A stretch of DNA of 64,000 nt, from NCBI RefSeq assembly GCF_001029285.1, contig NZ_LDZY01000004.1:310001-374000 (forward strand), written 5' to 3'. The position numbers and the translations under genes were made by a program. Shown here one piece after another: positions 44,842 through 53,061 of this stretch. This DNA comes from Desulfosporosinus acididurans. GTDB taxonomy: Bacteria > Bacillota > Desulfitobacteriia > Desulfitobacteriales > Desulfitobacteriaceae. How positions within the stretch are numbered: position 1 is the first letter of the stretch; each line of letters begins with the position of its first letter. The notes under the pieces were generated by a model. That model had not been told where the DNA came from and ran no database searches. It worked only from the letters and a program-made list of their open reading frames with translations.

Positions 44842-45048
44842 ATGCTGACAACGTTTGGTTTAGTGTCCCCTTTGGAGGCAGGTATTTTTCTAGTTATTGC
44901 CTTAGTTATTTTTGGTCCAGGAAAATTGCCGGATGTGGGGAAAGCTTTAGGTAAGGGGATTAAAGAATTTAAGACAGCGAGTCAAGGTGACGAGAGCGTG
45001 CCGAATCCTCCGGAAAATAAAGCAGTTAATCTGGATAAAGCTGAGTAA
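44842..45048 (+). CDS. tatA: TatA-type twin-arginine translocase subunit, second copy
   Basis: A 68-aa TatA. A single N-terminal helix (LEAGIFLVIALVIFGPGKL) is followed by the hinge FGPGKLP, the amphipathic helix VGKALGKGIKEFKTAS and a short polar tail. ATG 44842 follows GGAGGTGG; the longer open frame from 44767 is upstream of that site. This compact form is the probable pore-forming TatA, used with TatC at 29339. Followed by a repeat copy and a terminator. Confidence 0.92.
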   Translation: MLTTFGLVSPLEAGIFLVIALVIFGPGKLPDVGKALGKGIKEFKTASQGDESVPNPPENKAVNLDKAE

Positions 45049-45057
45049 ACAACAACC

Positions 45058-45095
45058 ACTCCCACTTGTAGAAGCGGGAGTCTTCCGATTGGATA
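45058..45095 (+). repeat. 3' half of the dispersed two-hairpin repeat
   Basis: CTCCCACTT (45059-45067), GTAG, AAGCGGGAG (45072-45080; one mismatch), then TCTTCCGATTGGATA (45081-45095). It directly follows the tatA stop codon. Confidence 0.75.
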
Positions 45096-45104
45096 GAGAC
45101 TATA

Positions 45105-45137
45105 AAAAGACGGGGTTAACTGCACCCCGTCTTTTTT
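45105..45137 (+). terminator. intrinsic terminator of the second tatA
   Basis: AAAAGACGGGGT (45105-45116) pairs perfectly with ACCCCGTCTTTT (45124-45135), followed by more T. Confidence 0.93.
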
Positions 45138-45145
45138 GTACTATC

Positions 45146-45252
45146 AGAAAGTATAAACTTGCGTTATATACTTTCTAAGCATAAGGGCAACTAGGCAGCC
45201 GCCTGCGCAAGGCTTGGCGCCAGCCAAGTTTTCTTTATACGTTTAGAAAGTA
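45146..45252. repeat. element with three matching arms, possible MITE or RNA switch
   Basis: AGAAAGTATA (45146-45155) is the perfect complement of TATACTTTCT (45167-45176). The same second arm, as TACTTTCTAA (45169-45178), is also the perfect complement of TTAGAAAGTA (45243-45252). The 64 bases enclosed are GC-rich compared with the surroundings and contain CTTGGC-GCCA-GCCAAG and AGGC-AGCC-GCCT hairpins. No ORF. Confidence 0.55.
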
Positions 45253-45307
45253 GGACTCTAAGTGTCGCCTTCAGTTATATTGGCATAAATAGGTATGTTT
45301 TATCTAA

Positions 45308-45574
45308 TTACTGAAGGGGTTTGAATTTATCCTTTGCTTTTTGAACCTCTTGAGCTTCAGCGTCAGTCGCTGGATACCAGCCTTTTGAATTCATGATGTT
45401 GTAAAGATTTTCATGAATGTTATGCTCTTCATCGAGAATCGTCTTAAGGTTTTGTCTTAAATTGGCACAGGTAGATTCCGTGATGAAGGTATTTACAGTT
45501 GATGTAACATGTTTTTCACTTGTCAGCAGGTCAGTGATGATTTCTTGTTCTGACATTGTGGTCTGTGTGGCCAA
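45308..45574 (-). CDS. CotF-family spore coat protein
   Basis: An 88-aa helical protein of the CotF type: EQEIITDLLTSEKHVTSTVN, then ANLRQNLKTILDEEHNIHEN and LYNIMNSKGWYPATDAEAQE match the usual blocks. CotF-type proteins are components of the spore coat and are made late in sporulation. TTG at 45572-45574 follows GGGGTGATTTAA on the minus strand; ATG seven codons on is an alternative. A related short protein lies just upstream. Confidence 0.88.
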   Translation of the reverse strand: MATQTTMSEQEIITDLLTSEKHVTSTVNTFITESTCANLRQNLKTILDEEHNIHENLYNIMNSKGWYPATDAEAQEVQKAKDKFKPLQ

Positions 45575-45636
45575 TTAAATCACCCCTTTCTGGTAAGGTT
45601 TCTGCTCTCGTCAATTCGTTTAAACGTTAGTTTCAT

Positions 45637-45843
45637 TTATTGATGAGAATTTAGATAATTGAGCAGGGTATCATAGTGTTTACGATGCAGCTCAGAAATT
45701 GAAGATAGCTGCGAGCTGACTGCCGGGTCTTGAACGGTTTGGGATGCCTGAGCGAACTTGTGAACAAGCAATGCTTCAGCACCAAGTTGATCATTTAAAA
45801 TGGCCAGGTTTTTGGCTGTCAGTTCAGGTTTTGTTGTGTTCAT
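45637..45843 (-). CDS. short CotF-like / ferritin-like helical protein
   Basis: A 68-aa helical protein (LAILNDQLGAEALLVHKFAQ; SSISELHRKHYDTLLNYLNS) resembling the first half of CotF-like spore proteins. GAGGGGAGGTTGACT stands before the ATG at 45843, so the longer open frame to 46008 is rejected. It lies 62 bases upstream of the CotF gene on the same strand and is probably co-expressed in sporulation. Assignment to a family is by resemblance only. Confidence 0.65.
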   Translation of the reverse strand: MNTTKPELTAKNLAILNDQLGAEALLVHKFAQASQTVQDPAVSSQLSSISELHRKHYDTLLNYLNSHQ

Positions 45844-46025
45844 AGTCAACCTCCCCTCTGTCATAATGATTTTAGTATGCCCCTTCCCTTTAGGAATATG
45901 TTTTCTAAATATTGGACTGAGCAAAGTATCAAGGGGCAGCAGGCGGGAAGAAGGTTGAGAAAGGCAGATATTTGGCAAGACTATATCTGAAGTCAACACC
46001 TTAAACAAAACAAGGAGAACGAGGA

Positions 46026-47096
46026 ATGAGCATAGTCAAAAAAAGATCTGTCAATCGGGCAGCCTTAATTTATAATTTTGTAACAAAGGTTTTTCCCGTA
46101 GTTAAAGAAGAACTTATGACCTGGCTGCAGCGAGCCGAACTTATTCCTGATTCTCGTCTTTGCAGTCAGGCTCAGGAAAGTATTCGTCTCAAAGCGTTTC
46201 ACTGTCAAGGAGGCAGTATCTATGCCTTATATCCCGGTGCGAATCTGAGAGCGACAGTACGGTTTATAGTCGCTTATCAGACTATAAGCGACTATCTGGA
46301 TAATTTAGTAGATAGCTTAGATGTAGAGAATGAAATGGCCTTTGCCCAATTACATCTGGCTATGGAGGAAGCGTTGCTGCCAAAGTCCGATTTATCAGAT
46401 TATTACAGGTATTATCCTTATCAGGAGGATGGAGGGTATCTCGAGCAATTAGTCAGGACTTGTCAAGCAAGCCTAAAAGACTTGCCATCCTATGATCTCG
46501 TTCAAGAGACAGTTTTAGATTTGGCTCGGCTTTATTCAAAGCTGCAAACCTATAAACATTTAGCCGCCGCCCAACGAGAATCTGTCATGCTTCAATGGAT
46601 TGAGCCTTATACGAAACTGTATCCGGCAATTACCGCCTGGGAATTTGCGGCCGCAACAGGTTCAACCTTAGGAATTTTCTGTTTGTATGCGGCTTCTCAG
46701 GATCCTCACTTGCGGGAAGAGGACGTTACTGAAATTCATCAAGCTTACTTTCCGTGGATCTGCGGCTTGCATATTTTATTGGACTATTTCATCGATCTTC
46801 GTGAAGATCATGAAACCGGCCAGTTAAATTTTGTGGCTTATTATGCCGGTTCGGAGAGGGTAGCTGCTCGCCTGAAACTTTTTGTCAGAAAGTCCCTTGA
46901 ACAGGCAGCATCACTTCGGTTTGTAAAATTTGAACGAGCTGTCGTTCAAGGCCTTCTTGCGATGTACTTATCGGACGGCAAAAGTCAGGATCGGGAAATA
47001 CGCGTAATAACTAAACAATTGCTCAAGAGTAATGGTGTAGGTGTAAGGGTTCTTTTTTGGCTGTGTTGTCAGTTACGAAAGCATAAGCGTCTTTAA
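46026..47096 (+). CDS. DUF2600 large terpene synthase (YtpB-like)
   Basis: A 356-aa all-helical protein of the DUF2600 family, whose studied Bacillus member YtpB cyclises all-trans heptaprenyl diphosphate to tetraprenyl-beta-curcumene. The Asp-rich motif is QTISDYLDNLVDSLD near residue 90, and LHILLDYFIDLREDHETGQL near residue 247 is the second metal region. CAAGGAGAACGAGG precedes ATG 46026. The gene converges with a prenyl diphosphate synthase and their ends overlap by 4 bases. Product and role in spores are inferred from the family. Confidence 0.85.
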   Translation: MSIVKKRSVNRAALIYNFVTKVFPVVKEELMTWLQRAELIPDSRLCSQAQESIRLKAFHCQGGSIYALYPGANLRATVRFIVAYQTISDYLDNLVDSLDVENEMAFAQLHLAMEEALLPKSDLSDYYRYYPYQEDGGYLEQLVRTCQASLKDLPSYDLVQETVLDLARLYSKLQTYKHLAAAQRESVMLQWIEPYTKLYPAITAWEFAAATGSTLGIFCLYAASQDPHLREEDVTEIHQAYFPWICGLHILLDYFIDLREDHETGQLNFVAYYAGSERVAARLKLFVRKSLEQAASLRFVKFERAVVQGLLAMYLSDGKSQDREIRVITKQLLKSNGVGVRVLFWLCCQLRKHKRL

Positions 47097-48088
47097 GATG
47101 TTCGCAGCAAAATGGAGTCAGAGAGATTTATGAGCGCTGTTCGATACGGACTCGCAGGAATTTTGCCTAAACAGGCTTTTGCTTTGTCAATACACTGTGT
47201 AGCTGTGAGTTGGGCTTTCTCAAGAGAGCGGGAACTTATTAAGGCTTCATAGATACTATGGAGTCCTTGACAGTTAATTTTATGAGAGATCAAAATCTCC
47301 CGCAGCCAATTACCGTAAACCGGGTTATCCATAAGATAGATGAGGGGCAGTGTTATATTGCCATTAAGTAGATCGCTTCCCACAGGTTTACCTAAAGATT
47401 CCGTGCTGCCGCTCAGATCGAGAATATCATCAGTGATTTGATACGCATATCCAATGTTTAGTCCGAATTCGCGAAAGGCTTCGATTTCCTCGGCACCAGC
47501 ATCTGCTAATAGGGCACCTGATTGGCAGCAGGCAGCCAAAAGAATTCCTGTTTTTTGAGCGATTCGCTTAAAATATTGTTCCTTTTCAATAGTATCGGAG
47601 AATTGTGCTGCGGCTTGATTCACTTCTCCCGCACACATGGATTGAATTGCCTCGATAAAGAAGCGCATAGTTTTTAATAACTGTTCTGTAGAGAGTATAT
47701 TGAACGCTTCGGCAAAGAGGTAATCTCCCGTGAGAATGGCTGCATGGTCACCATAGATTGAATTTATTGTCGGTTTACCACGTCTTGTTTCAGATTTATC
47801 AATGATATCATCATGAATTAAAGAGGCCATGTGAATCATTTCGGCGGAAACTGAAGCTTTAATCATTAAAGAGTTGAGGGGGCCAAAACACATTCCACTG
47901 TAAAGCGTCAGTAAAGGACGTACTCGTTTACCGCCTGATTTTAATAAAGTAACACAAGTTTTTTGAATTAAACCATCAGCTTTATTAAGTATTTCATGGA
48001 GTTGATCCTCTACAAATAGCAATTCGGGAAATCTTAAAGAGTCTAACGTTGTCTTTTGGGAGTCATGCAATTGTTGTTGAATACTCAT
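47093..48088 (-). CDS. polyprenyl diphosphate synthase
   Basis: A 331-aa trans-prenyl diphosphate synthase. Both catalytic motifs are intact: ASLIHDDIIDKSETRRGKPT near residue 90 and YAYQITDDILDLSGS near residue 218. The chain length is not readable with certainty. It is a paralogue of hepT (30581) and lies tail-to-tail with the DUF2600 synthase, so it may supply that enzyme's long-chain substrate. The ATG at 48088 is preceded by a GA-rich site (AGAGGGCTGAGG). Confidence 0.9.
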   Translation of the reverse strand: MSIQQQLHDSQKTTLDSLRFPELLFVEDQLHEILNKADGLIQKTCVTLLKSGGKRVRPLLTLYSGMCFGPLNSLMIKASVSAEMIHMASLIHDDIIDKSETRRGKPTINSIYGDHAAILTGDYLFAEAFNILSTEQLLKTMRFFIEAIQSMCAGEVNQAAAQFSDTIEKEQYFKRIAQKTGILLAACCQSGALLADAGAEEIEAFREFGLNIGYAYQITDDILDLSGSTESLGKPVGSDLLNGNITLPLIYLMDNPVYGNWLREILISHKINCQGLHSIYEALISSRSLEKAQLTATQCIDKAKACLGKIPASPYRTALINLSDSILLRTS

Positions 48089-48280
48089 AGCATCAGCCTC
48101 AGCCCTCTATTTAAAATACAAACGCCTTTATATTATGCCTGAAAGGGCATTTTTGGATACTATAAATTCACGAGATATCTAAAACAAAAAAAGTGACTAA
48201 TTTTAAATTATGAGGGAAATCATAAATTGACGGTGATTTATGATTTTAACTTGAAATAAGGACGCTGAGGAGGTATAGCA

Positions 48281-48490
48281 GTGGGCAATGAAAATGACAA
48301 AGAGCATGCTTCGCAATTAAATCGTCAACCATGGGAGCCTGCAGGTGTAGTTAGCGTAGTCGATGATGATCAGACACCGAAATACGGGACAAATGGTCGG
48401 AAAAACGCAAAAGGAGGTCAGCTTACCCTCGAAGTTGATGAGGTATTTCATAATCGTGGAATTATGGAAGGGACTCAGTTAAAAGAGTGA
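48281..48490 (+). CDS. small hypothetical protein, 69 aa
   Basis: GTG 48281 has a strong GGAGGT about 8 bases upstream. The product is hydrophilic and rich in Asn, Gly and charged residues (WEPAGVVSVVDDDQTPKYGT; GQLTLEVDEVFHNRGIMEG). There is no signal or membrane segment. I do not recognise the family; the composition resembles small spore or stress proteins. The stop codon is immediately followed by a full copy of the dispersed repeat. Confidence 0.65.
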   Translation: MGNENDKEHASQLNRQPWEPAGVVSVVDDDQTPKYGTNGRKNAKGGQLTLEVDEVFHNRGIMEGTQLKE

Positions 48491-48551
48491 ACTCGTTCAG
48501 CTAAAGCTGAACATCGAGACTTCGGTGGGAGACTCTACCCCCACCGAAGCA
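48486..48551 (+). repeat. complete copy of the dispersed two-hairpin repeat
   Basis: GTTCAGCT (48495-48502), AA, AGCTGAAC (48505-48512) form a perfect 8-bp stem. CTTCGGTGGG (48520-48529) and CCCACCGAAG (48540-48549) form a perfect 10-bp stem. The first part matches the reverse complement of 39817-39846; the second hairpin has a different sequence from 39785-39806 but the same position. Confidence 0.8.
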
Positions 48552-48591
48552 GCTGAAGAATCACAGGAGAAACAATAAGGAGTATGGTGTA

Positions 48592-48711
48592 ATGAGACAG
48601 AAGACTGTTTGGGAGGAGCTAATTAAGCCAACCATTGTAGCTTACCTTTTGGCAATTACAATTCCAGCAAGTATTGCGCTTGTTTATTATGTGTACAATA
48701 TTTACTTTTAA
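48592..48711 (+). CDS. single-helix membrane peptide, 39 aa
   Basis: ATG 48592 follows AAGGAG (48578-48583) by 8 bases. After a charged start (RQKTVWEELIKP) residues 14-37 form one hydrophobic helix (TIVAYLLAITIPASIALVYY). It resembles many short membrane peptides of sporulation or transport complexes, but I cannot name a family. No terminator hairpin is visible right after it. Confidence 0.6.
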   Translation: MRQKTVWEELIKPTIVAYLLAITIPASIALVYYVYNIYF

Positions 48712-48924
48712 ATGTTTCTATTATCTAAATTTAGAGTCCTAATCAAGGTTCAAACAATGACAGCGCCGTTCAATATACCGAATATTGGATCTAGAAGAAC
48801 AAAGATACATACTTTTTAATAAAACATAAAAAGTACAAAGTTATGCTAGAAAATACACTTTTAAAGACATTATTTTCTTGATACAATAAAGTAACATGGT
48901 AATTGAAAGGTTAAGGATGATTTG

Positions 48925-49479
48925 ATGAATGTTATAATTTTTACGAGTAGTCCTAATCAAGATGGATTAACGGCAGCCTGTGGGAATGCCGCCAAGGAGG
49001 GTGTCCTCGAAGCCGGAGGAAATGCGAAGTTAGTCAATCTAAACCGGCAAAAGATCGGTCATTGTCATGCTTGTGGCAGTGGATGGGGACCCTGTCGTAA
49101 TGACCATGAATGTCAAGTCCAAGATGAATTTCAAGCACTGCACGCTTCTTTAGCTGGTTTTGACGCTTTTGTCTTCGTGACCCCTGTATATTTTGGCGAG
49201 ATGAGCGAATCAGCTAAAGCCTTTACGGATCGTCTTCGCCGCTGTGAAGCCTTTAGAGAGAAGTCTTACTTGGAAGGCAAACCGATCATAGAAATAGCAG
49301 CTGCGGGGGGAAGCGGAAATGGACTTACCTCATGCCTTACTTCCCTCGAACGACTTTTTCTGGCAGTGAAAGCTGAAAAATTTGACTTAATTGGAGTCAC
49401 TCAAAAAAATAAAAGCTATAAGCTTGAGACCATCAAAGCTGCGGCAAAAGAAATGGTTTCTTCTTATAAATGTAAATGA
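48925..49479 (+). CDS. NADPH-dependent FMN reductase-type flavoprotein
   Basis: A 184-aa flavodoxin-fold protein. The FMN phosphate loop FTSSPNQDGLTAACG is at residues 5-19, KIGHCHACGSGWGPC with several Cys follows near residue 40, and FVTPVYFGEMSESAKAFTDR is the second flavin contact. This pattern is shared with iron-sulfur flavoproteins and NAD(P)H-dependent oxidoreductases of anaerobes; the Cys may be redox-active or metal-binding. Start ATG 48925 has TTAAGGATG upstream. It stands alone with its own terminator. Confidence 0.85.
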   Translation: MNVIIFTSSPNQDGLTAACGNAAKEGVLEAGGNAKLVNLNRQKIGHCHACGSGWGPCRNDHECQVQDEFQALHASLAGFDAFVFVTPVYFGEMSESAKAFTDRLRRCEAFREKSYLEGKPIIEIAAAGGSGNGLTSCLTSLERLFLAVKAEKFDLIGVTQKNKSYKLETIKAAAKEMVSSYKCK

Positions 49480-49515
49480 AAAAATTAACGACAAATTTTC
49501 ACATATTTTTTGAAG

Positions 49516-49543
49516 CCAGCGACAAGTTGTCGTTGGTTTTTCT
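49516..49543 (+). terminator. intrinsic terminator of the flavoprotein gene
   Basis: CCAGCGACA (49516-49524) pairs with TGTCGTTGG (49528-49536), one wobble, 3-base loop, then TTTTTCTC. Confidence 0.88.
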
Positions 49544-49770
49544 CTTAGGATCATTAACGAATTTTTCAATTATGAATTTAGAGCCTTCTGCTTAAAACTA
49601 GGGTTTTTTAAACAGGACTTGAATTTGGGAGCGGCAATAACGGCAATGATATAAAAATACCTGATCATGATCATTTTGCTTTATAATATCGGAGATTGAC
49701 TAATAACAACTTGAATGCTAATCTGCAGGTGTGATGAAGAATTGAAGCCTTGATTTTGGGAGGTGCTAAT

Positions 49771-50409
49771 ATGAATAATTTAATTGCTGGTTTAATAAAA
49801 TTTCGAACTCAAGATTATGAGGAGCATAAAAACTTATTTTGTCGCTTAAAGCGAAGTCAACAGCCTCACACTTTATTTATTGGCTGCTCTGATTCTCGAG
49901 TTGTCCCGGAACTAATTACCAAGTCTTTACCGGGGGAATTATTTGTTGTCAGGAATATCGCCAATATCGTTCCTCAATATCATCATGTCCTGGAACAAGA
50001 GGCTCCAATGTCAGCCACCACCGCTTGTATCGAATACGCAGTAAATGTTTTGAAGGTCGAACAGATCATCATTTGCGGTCATTCGAATTGCGGAGGATGC
50101 GGCTCGATCTATCTTTCAGATGAAGAACTTACCGAATTGCCTGTTACTAAAAAGTGGCTTGAGCTTGCCCAAACAGTTAAAACGAGAGTTTTAAAAGAAT
50201 TGGACGATCCAGACGATATAATGAAGAGAGAATGGTTAACAGAGCAAATCAATATCGTAGAACAAATTAAACACTTATTAACGTATCCTTTTATTGTTGA
50301 AAAGTATAATAAGCGGGAAATTGATATCATTGGTATGTACTATACTATTGAATCTGGGGAAGTTTTCATATATAATGCCTTAAAAGGAGTTTTTGAATTG
50401 GCAAATTAA
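49771..50409 (+). CDS. beta-type carbonic anhydrase
   Basis: A 212-aa enzyme that interconverts CO2 and bicarbonate. The zinc ligands are visible: Cys and the Asp/Arg dyad in FIGCSDSRVVPE near residue 35, then His and Cys in IICGHSNCGGC near residue 96. The family has a role in supplying bicarbonate for carboxylases. ATG 49771 follows GGGAGGTG by 5 bases, so the longer frame from 49750 is rejected. A strong terminator lies 58 bases after the stop codon. Confidence 0.93.
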   Translation: MNNLIAGLIKFRTQDYEEHKNLFCRLKRSQQPHTLFIGCSDSRVVPELITKSLPGELFVVRNIANIVPQYHHVLEQEAPMSATTACIEYAVNVLKVEQIIICGHSNCGGCGSIYLSDEELTELPVTKKWLELAQTVKTRVLKELDDPDDIMKREWLTEQINIVEQIKHLLTYPFIVEKYNKREIDIIGMYYTIESGEVFIYNALKGVFELAN

Positions 50410-50466
50410 GCCATATTCAATAAATGGTTTGTTCATATGGATAAAATAATTATGTTAAGGGATCCT

Positions 50467-50512
50467 AGGTTGCAACAAACCCCATGAAAATGGTTGTTGC
50501 AACCTTTTGTTT
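50467..50512 (+). terminator. intrinsic terminator of the carbonic anhydrase gene
   Basis: AGGTTGCAACAA (50467-50478) pairs with TTGTTGCAACCT (50492-50503), with extra pairs after a one-base bulge, followed by TTTGTTTTAT. Confidence 0.92.
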
Positions 50513-50774
50513 TATATTGCGAAGAACTATAACTTGACCAAAGAAAGCGCCCACACATTTTGAGTGAGTGTTAGAATAAAACAAACGAAGTTGACAAAAT
50601 CTAAAAAGATATAAACGACACTAAAACTTCGGAGAAGGAAAATTTCGAAACTATGTTGAAGTTATCTATAAACACTTCGATTCTGATATTCTTTCTTAGG
50701 AAAAAATAGTTTGCTACACTTAGAGCTGCACTTTTAGTTTTTGAAATTAATTCTACAAGGATTAGGTGAGAATT
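50513..50774. other. intergenic leader before the PhoH-like gene
   Basis: With the preceding terminator this makes a 365-base gap between genes. It is AT-rich with a TTGACA at 50591-50596 but no correctly spaced -10 box. I see no ORF, hairpin or repeat that I can support. Confidence 0.4.
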
Positions 50775-51464
50775 ATGCCGCTTCCGGAAAATAATCTATT
50801 GTTTGGTCTGGCCCCGAGATTAACATCTGAACAGCGTGAATACGTGGATGCCATCTTTGATTATCAATTAGTAATGGTTAATGCGAAAGCCGGAACTGGG
50901 AAAACAACCTTGGCTGTTGCTTGTGCTAAGATTTTGAAAAAGCCGCTTACTTATATCTTTAATCCGGTTCAAGAATCTATTATGGGTTTCAGACCGGGAA
51001 CTCAATCGGAAAAGGAGAGTATCTATCATCAGCCCCTGATTGATGCTCTTTTGGAAATCAATGAAAACCCGGTTCAGTGTATTTATAATGAAGAAGTCTT
51101 GGCTAATGAGGCTATTCGCAGAAAGGTCAGCGTTAAGCGGGTTATGGATGGTATATGGTGTTATCCTAAAAGCCCCTTATTTTTACGAGGGACCAACCTT
51201 AAAGATATGGTAATTATCATTGATGAATGCCAGAATTTCACAGCGATTGAACTGCGAAAAATATTTACCCGAGTACACGATTCCTGCAAGGTAATTTGCA
51301 TTGGTCATTCAGGGCAAACTGATATTCCTAGCTCAAAGAGCGGTTTTGTTCCCTATATGGAGCATTTTAGAGGTCAACCCTATTGTAAGATAGTATCCCT
51401 AACAAAGAACTTTCGAGGAGAACTCGCTAATTGGGCAGATACTATTGATATAGCCCAAATTTAG
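50775..51464 (+). CDS. PhoH-like ATPase
   Basis: A 229-aa P-loop protein. Walker A is MVNAKAGTGKTTLAVACAKI near residue 38, Walker B is MVIIDECQNFTAIEL near residue 145, and TKNFRGELANWADTI ends the chain with an arginine-finger-like NFRG. This is the PhoH NTPase domain without extra KH or PIN domains, shorter than classical PhoH. Relatives are linked to RNA metabolism and phosphate stress. TAGGTGAG precedes ATG 50775; GTG 50766 is the alternative start. Confidence 0.88.
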   Translation: MPLPENNLLFGLAPRLTSEQREYVDAIFDYQLVMVNAKAGTGKTTLAVACAKILKKPLTYIFNPVQESIMGFRPGTQSEKESIYHQPLIDALLEINENPVQCIYNEEVLANEAIRRKVSVKRVMDGIWCYPKSPLFLRGTNLKDMVIIIDECQNFTAIELRKIFTRVHDSCKVICIGHSGQTDIPSSKSGFVPYMEHFRGQPYCKIVSLTKNFRGELANWADTIDIAQI

Positions 51465-51476
51465 TACTTTAAGATT

Positions 51477-51513
51477 AAACAGATCCCCGGTATATGCAGC
51501 CGGGGATCTGTTT
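51477..51513 (+). terminator. intrinsic terminator of the PhoH-like gene
   Basis: AAACAGATCCCCGG (51477-51490) pairs perfectly with CCGGGGATCTGTTT (51500-51513), a 14-bp stem ending in TTTT. Confidence 0.95.
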
Positions 51514-51572
51514 TGGCATTTGGGCCATTTGGTTCCCATACCTTCAGCGCGATAGAATTCACTAATAACGGA

Positions 51573-52319
51573 TCATTTTCCAGTCCACATATCTAAAACA
51601 TTTTCAGCGAAATAGCCGTAGGGAAGAAAAAAATAGCCATTAGCTCCCCAATTTTCCCCCCAGGAATTGCGGCAGATAACTATCCCTGAATTATCATTAT
51701 CGTCTCTATATCCTACAGCTAATACTGCATGCCCACCAAGGTATTGTTCGTCTTTTTGAGGGAGTGGTACAATTCCGTTTTCGGCAACCGCTTGTGATTC
51801 AAAACTTTCATAGATTTTGATGCCGATGACGACGGGGTACCCTTTTGCTAAAGCAGATTTGAGGTCAGATAAGTTCTGCACCCTGTGATATTCACTAATT
51901 CTAAAATGAAGAGCATCAATAAATGAAATAATGGGCGGGGTTTCTTTGAATTTTGTAATATCATAGGGCCAATCACTTTCCGGAGAACAGCCGAACTTAT
52001 GCAGAACCTTCATACCATCCCGAATACTAGCTCCCGAATCGTCAGCCACTGTTCCTTCCAGTTTGCGTTCCCCCCAATAAAGCCATAAGCGGCTCAGTGG
52101 TGTCAATTTTCCGCTGCGAAGTTCCAGGTATTCGCGTAATCCAGAGGCAATTGCGTTAGCAGTACAACTGCCTAATTCACCTTGATCAACAACAGGGGAA
52201 CATCCGCTGCGCAGATCTACAACGTGGGGAAGGGGCATTTGCTTATAGAGGGAAGTGTAAAATAGTTTATCCCTCTCGTCAGCCTTATCTTGTTTGAGCT
52301 TATACACTTTTTTTGCCAT
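51573..52319 (-). CDS. C1A (papain-like) cysteine peptidase without a signal peptide
   Basis: A 248-aa papain-fold peptidase. The oxyanion Gln and nucleophile Cys are in VVDQGELGSCTANAIA near residue 50, the catalytic His is in LGGHAVLAVGY near residue 194 and the Asn in CRNSWGENWGANGYF near residue 217. The N-terminus (AKKVYKLKQDKADERDKLFY) is charged, so it is probably cytoplasmic or packaged in the spore. No pro-domain or inhibitor domain is present. Its target is unknown. GAGGAAAACCT precedes the ATG on the minus strand. Confidence 0.9.
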   Translation of the reverse strand: MAKKVYKLKQDKADERDKLFYTSLYKQMPLPHVVDLRSGCSPVVDQGELGSCTANAIASGLREYLELRSGKLTPLSRLWLYWGERKLEGTVADDSGASIRDGMKVLHKFGCSPESDWPYDITKFKETPPIISFIDALHFRISEYHRVQNLSDLKSALAKGYPVVIGIKIYESFESQAVAENGIVPLPQKDEQYLGGHAVLAVGYRDDNDNSGIVICRNSWGENWGANGYFFLPYGYFAENVLDMWTGK

Positions 52320-52487
52320 AGGTTTTCCTCACTCGCTAAATATTCTGTAACGAATTCCCTTAGGAATCTGTTTTCAGATTATAGTACGTGTGATTGTCCT
52401 AAAATGTGAATAAGCTCTTCGATGAACAGAATTGTCTGGTTGTATTTTACATTGGGCTTTGTAATAAAATTTTTTAATTCTTAACAG

Positions 52488-52644
52488 ATTCTTCATATAA
52501 AGATCACGGAAGAGTAACAATTATATTTTATGATAGTTACAACATAGCAAACAGAAAACTCCTCGCTCTTAAGCGGTTAACATAAAGGTTTTTTCATTTT
52601 TCTTTCCTCCTCCTTATTCCCCCCTGAAGAGGGGATTTTTTTTT
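52488..52644 (+). ncRNA. candidate small RNA A with anti-Shine-Dalgarno stretch
   Basis: A 450-base gap (52320-52770) holds no good gene. From 52488, ATTCTTCATATAAAGATCA matches ATTCTTCACATAATGATCA at 63659. A pyrimidine stretch TTTCTTTCCTCCTCCTTATT (from 52600) is complementary to ribosome-binding sites. The terminator CCCCT-GAAG-AGGGG (52621-52634) followed by nine T ends it. No convincing promoter was found, so the 5' end is uncertain. Confidence 0.45.
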
Positions 52645-52770
52645 GCGATCGGTTAAAGGAGAATGAAATTCAAATTATATCTTGGATTATCGCTCCGAGT
52701 TGTTGTATGATGATTTGTAGAGGGATAACAAGTCATAACGAAAATGTATAGTTATAAGGGGGAATAGTGA

Positions 52771-53061
52771 TTGTTGACCTTATCCTCTAAAATAGAATTC
52801 GTAAAATTTCTTAAGCAAAAATTTTTGGGTCAGAACTTAAAGTGTTTAGAGGTTTTATGTGTTGTAGAATGTACCATGGATTTCGGAATAGTGACCAACA
52901 TTGATTTTGCTGATGATAAAGTTTCTGTATGGGGAGCTGATTCGAGTGTTTTTTGGATAAAACTTGATGATATCATCAATGTCAATTATAATCCCAAACA
53001 AGAAGACGTCTGCTTAGAATTTGAAGCAAAAAATGAAGTAAAAGTACTATTTTATCTTTAA
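52771..53061 (+). CDS. hypothetical protein, 96 aa
   Basis: TTG 52771 follows AAGGGGGA by about 7 bases. The product has a helical start (SSKIEFVKFLKQKFLGQ) followed by beta-rich sequence (LEVLCVVECTMDFGIVTNID; VSVWGADSSVFWIKLDDIIN), suggesting a small alpha/beta or SH3-like fold. Three Cys are present without a clear motif. I do not recognise a family. It is a separate unit between the small-RNA candidate and another small ORF. Confidence 0.6.
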   Translation: MLTLSSKIEFVKFLKQKFLGQNLKCLEVLCVVECTMDFGIVTNIDFADDKVSVWGADSSVFWIKLDDIINVNYNPKQEDVCLEFEAKNEVKVLFYL

